DNA of 20,395 nucleotides from CAZAKO01 sp964546145 (GTDB lineage Bacteria; Fidelibacterota; UBA2242): positions 1 through 20,395 of the forward strand of contig CAZJIU010000038.1 in NCBI GenBank assembly GCA_964546145.1, read 5' to 3'. The translations under genes were made by a program, and so were the position numbers. The stretch's first letter is position 1, and each line of letters begins with the position of its first letter. The notes beneath the pieces are model-generated. The model was given only the letters and a program-made list of their open reading frames with translations, did not search any database and was not told the origin of the DNA. This document shows positions 15,577 through 20,395 of this stretch, piece after piece.

Positions 15577-16497
15577 ATGAGTAAGAAATCCAAGGTTTTT
15601 CTGGTTTGGAACTCAAGGAAGTCTCATAAATCCTTGAGTTTATCTTACCGGCAATTGGTAGGATTTCTGCTCTTATTTGTCGTTGCTCTAAGTGTTGCCA
15701 TTATGTTAAGCATCAATTTCTTTTCGGAAATGATTTACCAGACAAAAATCGCTCGACTGAAAAGGAACAACAGTAAATTGATCGGAACTGTCTACGATCT
15801 GAAAACCCGAATTAATCAGATGGAGTCAGAGATCAAGGTACTCGTTGAGAAAGATCAAGCACTGCGAACCTATGCCGATTTCCCGATTATTGATCGCGAT
15901 ATTCGCAAGTTAGGTATCGGAGGAAAATACAATTTTGAAGGTGATGAATTAGATCAACTTCTACCAGATAAAGATATTAAAGTGACGGAGTTGACTACTG
16001 ATCTGGATCGGTTAACCCGGGAAATCAAATTAGAACGAATCAGCTACGAAGAGATTTACGATGCAATGCGCCATCGTTCCCCGGAAATCAAATCCACACC
16101 TTCAATTCGTCCCGTAAATGCCGGTTATATCTCCGATGGTTATGGATATCGCAAGGATCCCTTTTCGGGTTTGCGTCAATTCCATTATGGCATTGATATT
16201 TCAGCGCCGATTGGAACACCAGTCTATGCTACCGCTGATGGTGTTATCCGCAGCACGAATACGAGTAGTACTTACGGGAAAATAGTCATTGTTGATCACG
16301 GCTATGGTTATACGACTTATTACGCTCATCTATCAAAAATAATTATCAAACCTGGTGATGTAGTTAAGCGTGGTCAAAAGGTTGCCGAGGTAGGTTCCAC
16401 GGGTCGAGCTAAAGGTTCTCATCTCCATTATGAAGTTCGCCAATTTGGCATCAATAAAAATCCTCTGGATTATTACTTTACCGGTTATATCCGATAG
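15577..16497 (+). CDS. Membrane-anchored M23 family metallopeptidase (LytM/murein hydrolase type)
   Basis: The 306-aa protein has a basic N-terminus, one transmembrane helix (about 27-48), a coiled coil (about 52-95), a linker, and a C-terminal peptidase domain (about 180-300). All zinc and catalytic residues are present: H203 and D207 in HYGIDISAP, H251 in YYAHLS, and H282/H284 in GSHLHYEVRQ, so it should be an active zinc endopeptidase that cuts peptidoglycan crossbridges in the periplasm. The start is forced: an in-frame stop TAA lies at 15571-15573 and AAAGG abuts the ATG, so the ribosome binding site is unusually close. It follows a near-consensus promoter and heads the envelope run. The architecture resembles divisome activators and elongation hydrolases; which of these roles it plays cannot be told. 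Confidence 0.94.
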   Translation: MSKKSKVFLVWNSRKSHKSLSLSYRQLVGFLLLFVVALSVAIMLSINFFSEMIYQTKIARLKRNNSKLIGTVYDLKTRINQMESEIKVLVEKDQALRTYADFPIIDRDIRKLGIGGKYNFEGDELDQLLPDKDIKVTELTTDLDRLTREIKLERISYEEIYDAMRHRSPEIKSTPSIRPVNAGYISDGYGYRKDPFSGLRQFHYGIDISAPIGTPVYATADGVIRSTNTSSTYGKIVIVDHGYGYTTYYAHLSKIIIKPGDVVKRGQKVAEVGSTGRAKGSHLHYEVRQFGINKNPLDYYFTGYIR

Positions 16498-16530
16498 ATT
16501 AACCAAATTACAACTTAATCCCTTTTGAAT

Positions 16531-16555
16531 CAGCTTTAGATTTTAGCTGAATTTG
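16531..16555 (+). repeat. Small hairpin between the M23 gene and miaB
   Basis: TCAGCT and AGCTGA pair across a nine-base loop in the 75-base gap, followed by ATTTGTG rather than a clean T-run. It may attenuate transcription into miaB or be irrelevant; support is limited. Confidence 0.25.
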
Positions 16556-16572
16556 TGTAATTTTCGGCAGCA

Positions 16573-17871
16573 ATGGTTGTAAAAAAATATTATATCGAAA
16601 CTTACGGTTGCCAGATGAATGTCGCTGATTCTGAATTAGTTGCTGGACTTTTAAATCGGCAGAACTATCGATTAACCGATAGTTCTGCCGAAGCTGACAT
16701 TATTTTGGTCAATACCTGCAGTGTTCGCCAGAATGCCGAACAGCGGGCTTTAGCACGCCTAGCTCAATTCAAACATTATAAAGAGCAAAATCCCGAGCTG
16801 ATATTAGGATTGATCGGTTGCGTGGCGCAACGGGATAGAGGTAATCTAATTAAGGAAAAACAGTTTATTGACCTGGTCCTGGGACCCGATACCTATCGCC
16901 AATTACCTGACATCTTGAAAAAAAATCAATTACCTCAGATAGACGTTCGTCTTTCACGAGAAGAGACCTATCAAGATTTGTTGCCGTTTCGGCAAACTCA
17001 GGTAAATGCCTGGGTCTCGATTATGCGCGGCTGTAATAAATTTTGTTCTTTTTGTATTGTGCCATATGTTCGTGGGAGAGAAAGAAGCCGCCCGGTTGAT
17101 AGTATTATTAACGAGATCCGGCAGGCAGTATCTGCGGGATTTCAGGAAATCACTTTACTGGGCCAAAATGTCAATTCCTACCAATATCATGAATTTCGCT
17201 TTCCGGAACTGTTAAAAGCAGTAGCTGATATCAAAGGAGTAAAACGCATCCGATTTACTTCTCCCCATCCGGAAGACGTTGATGATCAGATGCTCCTGGT
17301 AATGAGTGAATCTGAAAACATCTGTCACCATATTCATTTGCCGCTGCAAGCCGGATCAGCTGATGTTCTGCGTCGGATGAATCGTGGCTACGCTCCGGAG
17401 AAATATCTCGATTTAGTTCAAAAAATCAGAAAATATTTGCCAGATTGTGCTATTTCTACGGATATTATTGTTGGATTTCCAGGTGAAACAGATGAAGATT
17501 TCAATCAAACTCTTTATATTATGGATCGAGTAATATTTGATAACGCTTTTATGTTCAAGTATTCCGTGCGGCCAGGTACGAAGGCAGCAAAAATGAAAAA
17601 TGATGTCACAAACGATGAGAAAGCGGAGCGATTAAACCAGGTTATCATGAAACAAAAGGAGCACACATTAATCCGTAATCAAGCCTTAATCGGCAGCCGA
17701 CAACTGGTGTTGATCGATGGCTTGAGTAAAAAGAATAAACAAGAGGTGATCGGTCGAACCGACTCTAATAAACAAGTAGTGATTAAAGCTGGAAGTGCTC
17801 AAATCGGAGATTTTGTCAATGTTGAAATAATTGACGCAGCCGGCGTCAGCTTATTTGGCATAATTCATTAG
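16573..17871 (+). CDS. miaB: tRNA-2-methylthio-N6-dimethylallyladenosine synthase MiaB
   Basis: This 432-aa cytoplasmic radical-SAM enzyme adds a methylthio group to i6A37 of tRNAs reading codons that begin with U, helping reading-frame maintenance. Three N-terminal cysteines bind one 4Fe-4S cluster: C13 in TYGCQMN, C49 in NTCSVR, C83 in IGCVAQ. The radical-SAM cluster motif CNKFCSFC is C154/C158/C161 in MRGCNKFCSFCIVPYVRG. Further family motifs are RGRERSRP, LLGQNVNSY, HLPLQAGS and DIIVGFPGET, and the C-terminal TRAM-like segment is at about 370-430. SVRQNAEQRA and LLGQNVNSY favour MiaB over MtaB or RimO. It ends in three tandem in-frame stops (TAG TAA TAG, 17869-17877). There is no Shine-Dalgarno before ATG 16573. 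Confidence 0.95.
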   Translation: MVVKKYYIETYGCQMNVADSELVAGLLNRQNYRLTDSSAEADIILVNTCSVRQNAEQRALARLAQFKHYKEQNPELILGLIGCVAQRDRGNLIKEKQFIDLVLGPDTYRQLPDILKKNQLPQIDVRLSREETYQDLLPFRQTQVNAWVSIMRGCNKFCSFCIVPYVRGRERSRPVDSIINEIRQAVSAGFQEITLLGQNVNSYQYHEFRFPELLKAVADIKGVKRIRFTSPHPEDVDDQMLLVMSESENICHHIHLPLQAGSADVLRRMNRGYAPEKYLDLVQKIRKYLPDCAISTDIIVGFPGETDEDFNQTLYIMDRVIFDNAFMFKYSVRPGTKAAKMKNDVTNDEKAERLNQVIMKQKEHTLIRNQALIGSRQLVLIDGLSKKNKQEVIGRTDSNKQVVIKAGSAQIGDFVNVEIIDAAGVSLFGIIH

Positions 17872-17888
17872 TAATAGGGGAGGAGTAT

Positions 17889-18197
17889 ATGAAATATTTA
17901 AAATTACTGGTCATGATTCTTTTGGTACTTTTGCTGTTGGTATTTGTCATTCAAAATGTCGGGCAAAAGATAACTTTGAAATTTTTTAGCAACGCGTATT
18001 CGGTATCAACCGAGATGATCATCGTTCTAATAATTACAATCGTAGTGGGCTTTTTATTAGGTTATTTGATTGCCGGCGTTCAGGTTCTGGAACATAAAAA
18101 CCGATTGCGGATTTTAAACAATGAATATAAAAAGTTAAAAAAAGAGTTGGATTTGCTACGTAATCGGGATTTAGAAGAAATGTCTGAGACTGAATAA
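17889..18197 (+). CDS. lapA: LapA family inner-membrane protein
   Basis: The 102-aa product has two transmembrane helices (about 5-23 and 42-64) separated by a short loop with QNVGQKITLKFF, the pattern of the LapA/DUF1049 family, and a C-terminal cytoplasmic coiled coil (about 70-95) rich in Lys, Glu and Leu. In E. coli LapA (YciS) partners LapB (YciM) to control lipopolysaccharide synthesis. The next gene here is lapB-like, which supports the call. GGGGAGGAG (17877-17885) gives a strong ribosome binding site. The ATG lies 17 bases after the miaB stop. Confidence 0.9.
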   Translation: MKYLKLLVMILLVLLLLVFVIQNVGQKITLKFFSNAYSVSTEMIIVLIITIVVGFLLGYLIAGVQVLEHKNRLRILNNEYKKLKKELDLLRNRDLEEMSETE

Positions 18198-18226
18198 GTA
18201 ACCGCATACAATCAAAGGTGGATTTT

Positions 18227-19375
18227 ATGACTGCGAATGAATTTATCTTACTGATTATTTTATTAATATTGGCAATTACGGTGATTATCTTGATCATTAG
18301 TCGCAGAAAAGTACCCGTTGTTCCAAAATCTTTATTACTGTATTCGCAGGCTCTCAATCATATGCTACATCATGAATATGAACTAGCAATTAAAGAGCTG
18401 CGGGCAATCATCGATAAGGATACAAGTCATATTGATGCGTATATTAAACTTGGCAATTTACAGCGGGATACCGGTAAATTGAAAGCCGCGGCAAAAATCC
18501 ATCAGAATTTGTTGTATCGCCAGGATATCAGTAAAAATCAAAGATTGGATGTCATGTGTAATCTCGTCGAAGATTACATTCAAATGAACGAGAAAGGAAT
18601 TGCCCTTTCGGTGGCTCTGAATATTCTGGATTTTGATAAAAAGAATCTATGGGCTTTGGAGAAAACCTGGCTGCTCTACCGGGATTTAAAGAAATGGGCG
18701 AAAGCGACTGAATATCTCGAAAAGTTACTCCATCATCGTCGGGAAACTAATAAGCGGCTGCTGGCAATTTATAAGGTGCAGGAGGGCTTGGATTTATTTG
18801 AAAGTGGCGATTATCATAATGCGCGGTTGATTTTCCGCAAAGCGATTAAGATTGATCCCACCTGCGAAGCACCCTATTACTATTATGCCGAGTCCTATGT
18901 GAAAAATCACCGTGAAGCCGAAGCAGTTGATTGGTGGGTAAAATTTTCTGAAGTAGCTCCGGATAAAGCCTGGATGGTCTTCAATCCGCTGCAGAAAATT
19001 TTATTCAACCTGGGAAATTTTAATAAAATCGAGGATTTTTATCTGGCTATTCTTAAACATAAACCGGGTGATGTGCGGACCATTACGGCATTAGTCAATT
19101 TTTACGAACGTAAAGGTGATATGGATAAAGCCGAGGAACTGGTAGAAGAACTTATGGATGCCAATCCTAACTCAACTATTGCGAAAATTGCTTATTGTAA
19201 AATAATGGTGGCGCTCAAACGGGAGCGGGAGATTAGTGATATCTTGAATGAAATTCTCTATAAATTTGATGTCGTTGAGCAAGTTAGTTGCACTCACTGC
19301 GGTCATACGGCAAATGAGATTTTATGGATTTGTCCGGTTTGCGGTACAGCTGATTCCTTTTTGATTCAATCATGA
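18227..19375 (+). CDS. lapB: LapB-like TPR protein with C-terminal rubredoxin-type zinc ribbon
   Basis: The 382-aa protein has one N-terminal membrane helix (about 5-25), a row of TPR helices (about 36-340; for example YELAIKELRAIIDKD, GKLKAAAKIHQNLL, GDYHNARLIFRKAIKID and GDMDKAEELVEELMDANPNS) and a C-terminal zinc ribbon with C355-x2-C358 and C369-x2-C372. This order (helix, TPRs, rubredoxin-like tail) is that of E. coli LapB/YciM, which holds LpxC for FtsH degradation and so sets LPS levels. FtsH and LpxC are not in the window. A GTG at 18218 is in frame, but AAAGG at 18214-18218 with AGGTGG sits 5 bases before ATG 18227, so the latter was chosen. It overlaps the following gene by 4 bases (ATGA). 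Confidence 0.88.
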   Translation: MTANEFILLIILLILAITVIILIISRRKVPVVPKSLLLYSQALNHMLHHEYELAIKELRAIIDKDTSHIDAYIKLGNLQRDTGKLKAAAKIHQNLLYRQDISKNQRLDVMCNLVEDYIQMNEKGIALSVALNILDFDKKNLWALEKTWLLYRDLKKWAKATEYLEKLLHHRRETNKRLLAIYKVQEGLDLFESGDYHNARLIFRKAIKIDPTCEAPYYYYAESYVKNHREAEAVDWWVKFSEVAPDKAWMVFNPLQKILFNLGNFNKIEDFYLAILKHKPGDVRTITALVNFYERKGDMDKAEELVEELMDANPNSTIAKIAYCKIMVALKREREISDILNEILYKFDVVEQVSCTHCGHTANEILWICPVCGTADSFLIQS

Positions 19376-20199
19376 ATAAATTTTTTTTGATAATTGTTAT
19401 ACTGATCGGATTTCTTCCTTTAAATGGGCAGAATTTGGCAGTTTACTTTAATTATATCAATCGTGATGAATTGGATCCCGTTCGGTCGGCAATTCCGCAG
19501 CTAATGCAGAAATATCCGAACAATCCTGGCGTTCAATATTTATCGGCACTCGTTGAACAGGATGCCGATAAGGCGCTCCTGATTTATAAAGATATACTTA
19601 GTCAATATCCAAATAGTGATTATGCGGATGATGCACTAACCAAAATTATTGAATATTTATATTCCAAAGGTCTTTACAGTAAAACGATTAACTATTCGAA
19701 GCAGTTGATTCGAAAATATCCGGATAGTGATAATATTGCTCAATGTGTCTTGATGCTGCTTTGTAGTTTTAGTATCACGAATAAAAAAGACTCAGTTGAC
19801 TATTATTATGAGTATTATCTCAAACGTTATCCTCAAATGAACCTGCAGTTTGCCGATTATCAAGTTACTCCGAGCCTGGTTACCGAAGATAAAGCTACTG
19901 CTAGATCACACCGTTCAGAGAAGACTTCTCCGCCATCAATCCCCTCACCTAAAGCATTACCGCGTGAACTATTTACCCTGCAGGTCGGTGCTTTTGCCAA
20001 TCCTCAAAATGCACTGGTGCTCAAAAATCGTCTTCAATCTCTGGGTTACGATTCCTACATTGAAAAAATAAGAGTCTCTAACCGGCAGCTATTGTCGGTA
20101 AGAATTGGAAATTATCCTACCCAGGATGAGGCGAAAGAAATTGGAGAACGCCTGAAAGCCTTGCACAATGTCAATTACATTATCATTAAAAAAGATTAA
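19372..20199 (+). CDS. Exported TPR/SPOR-domain protein
   Basis: The 275-aa protein begins with a signal peptide (1-19, FFLIIVILIGFLPLNG). TPR-like helices fill about 25-155, with the recurring motif YP-N/D-S/N (QKYPNNPGVQYLSAL, SQYPNSDYADDAL, RKYPDSDNIAQC). A Ser/Pro/Lys linker covers about 165-198, and a SPOR domain 199-273 (FTLQVGAFANPQNALVLKNRL, GYDSYIE, LLSVRIGNYPTQDEA). SPOR domains bind denuded peptidoglycan glycan strands at the septum, so a periplasmic division- or wall-related role is likely, fitting the upstream M23 peptidase. ATG 19372 overlaps the lapB stop by 4 bases, indicating translational coupling. A selenocysteine tRNA starts one base after its stop codon at 20197-20199. 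No named homologue was recognised. Confidence 0.92.
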   Translation: MNKFFLIIVILIGFLPLNGQNLAVYFNYINRDELDPVRSAIPQLMQKYPNNPGVQYLSALVEQDADKALLIYKDILSQYPNSDYADDALTKIIEYLYSKGLYSKTINYSKQLIRKYPDSDNIAQCVLMLLCSFSITNKKDSVDYYYEYYLKRYPQMNLQFADYQVTPSLVTEDKATARSHRSEKTSPPSIPSPKALPRELFTLQVGAFANPQNALVLKNRLQSLGYDSYIEKIRVSNRQLLSVRIGNYPTQDEAKEIGERLKALHNVNYIIIKKD

Positions 20200-20200
20200 T

Positions 20201-20292
20201 GGGAATGAATGTATCCCCGGTGGGTACCACGGTCTTCAAAATCGCTGTCCCGCCAGAAGGCGGGAGCTGGGTTCGACTCCCAGGCATTCCCG
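20201..20292 (+). tRNA. selC: Selenocysteine tRNA (tRNA-Sec, anticodon UCA)
   Basis: The 92-base transcript folds into a tRNA-Sec. The acceptor pairs GGGAATG (20201-20207) with CATTCCC (20285-20291) and has discriminator G at 20292. The six-pair D-stem is GTATCC/GGGTAC. The anticodon TCA is at 20236-20238 in the loop CTTCAAA. The long variable arm pairs TCCCGCC with GGCGGGA around AGAA. The five-pair T-stem CTGGG/CCCAG holds TTCGACT. The long variable arm, extended D-stem, UCA anticodon and G73 together identify tRNA-Sec rather than a suppressor tRNA. CCA is not encoded (next bases CAA). Odd features are an A-G mismatch at the eighth acceptor pair and a weak anticodon stem. It implies UGA recoding, with selA and selB expected elsewhere. 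Confidence 0.95.
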
Positions 20293-20374
20293 CAACAATT
20301 TGTGATTTGCATCCGGCTTCGTAAATAATTAAATTCAGTTGATTTTTAACAAGTGATAATCCGGGGGTGCTGTC

Positions 20375-20390
20375 TCCCGCACAAGCGGGA
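20375..20390. repeat. Short GC-rich inverted repeat at the right edge
   Basis: TCCCGC (20375-20380) and GCGGGA (20385-20390) form a perfect six-pair stem with loop ACAA, in a GC-rich context beginning near 20361. It may be a terminator for selC or a copy of a dispersed intergenic repeat; only one copy is visible and the window ends five bases later. Confidence 0.4.
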
Positions 20391-20395
20391 AGGGA

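Noticed and set aside
19370..19375. Possible selenocysteine UGA at the lapB stop
   Set aside because: The UGA is part of an ordinary ATGA overlap with the SPOR gene start, the zinc ribbon is already complete upstream, and no downstream stem was identified as a SECIS.
1..20395. CRISPR array, insertion sequence or prophage
   Set aside because: No regularly spaced direct repeats, transposase or phage-type genes were seen on either strand.

Overview
The window reads as a chromosomal segment of a Gram-negative member of the FCB superphylum (Bacteroidetes/Calditrichota/KSB1/Marinimicrobia-like); a more exact placement is not possible from sequence reading alone. The support is a type IX secretion-style C-terminal sorting domain (FPNPFNP motif) on a giant subtilase, a short primary sigma factor without region 1.1 (the Bacteroidetes-like RpoD form, about 287 aa), LapA/LapB lipopolysaccharide-homeostasis proteins, and AT-leaning composition with mixed Shine-Dalgarno use.

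Layout. (1) 1-201, minus: the first 67 codons of a gene running off the left edge, resembling the nuclease-like N-terminus of defence-type proteins. (2) 202-677: an AT-rich gap ending in a perfect bidirectional terminator. (3) 678-5804, minus: a 1708-aa secreted subtilisin-like protease with a duplicated middle module, a PKD domain and a T9SS sorting tail. (4) 5805-6619: a long divergent intergenic region with no convincing gene but a possible gene relic. (5) 6620-11809, plus: a compact four-gene signalling cassette made of an NMT1/THI5-like periplasmic binding protein, a Cache-HAMP-GAF histidine kinase, a stand-alone receiver, and a receiver fused to a SpoIIE/RsbU-type PP2C phosphatase. No ABC permease or ATPase gene is present, so the binding protein probably feeds the sensor rather than a transporter. 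(6) 12064-14124: groES-groEL behind a textbook sigma-70 promoter overlapped by a CIRCE (HrcA) operator and closed by a terminator. (7) 14161-15487: a small helical protein and the primary sigma factor, in one unit. (8) 15496-20292: an envelope-flavoured run of M23 peptidase, miaB, lapA, lapB and a SPOR protein, followed one base later by a selenocysteine tRNA (selC). The window ends in a GC-rich inverted repeat.

Functional picture. Housekeeping genes (chaperonin, sigma factor, tRNA modification, cell-wall and LPS control, tRNA-Sec) fill the right half. The left half is more accessory: a possible defence gene, a secreted protease and a one-locus sensory cascade that probably ends in phosphatase output (partner switching). 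The most interesting items are the ligand-sensing cassette, the truncated nuclease-like gene at the left edge, the internally duplicated protease, and the irregular tRNA-Sec abutting the SPOR gene.
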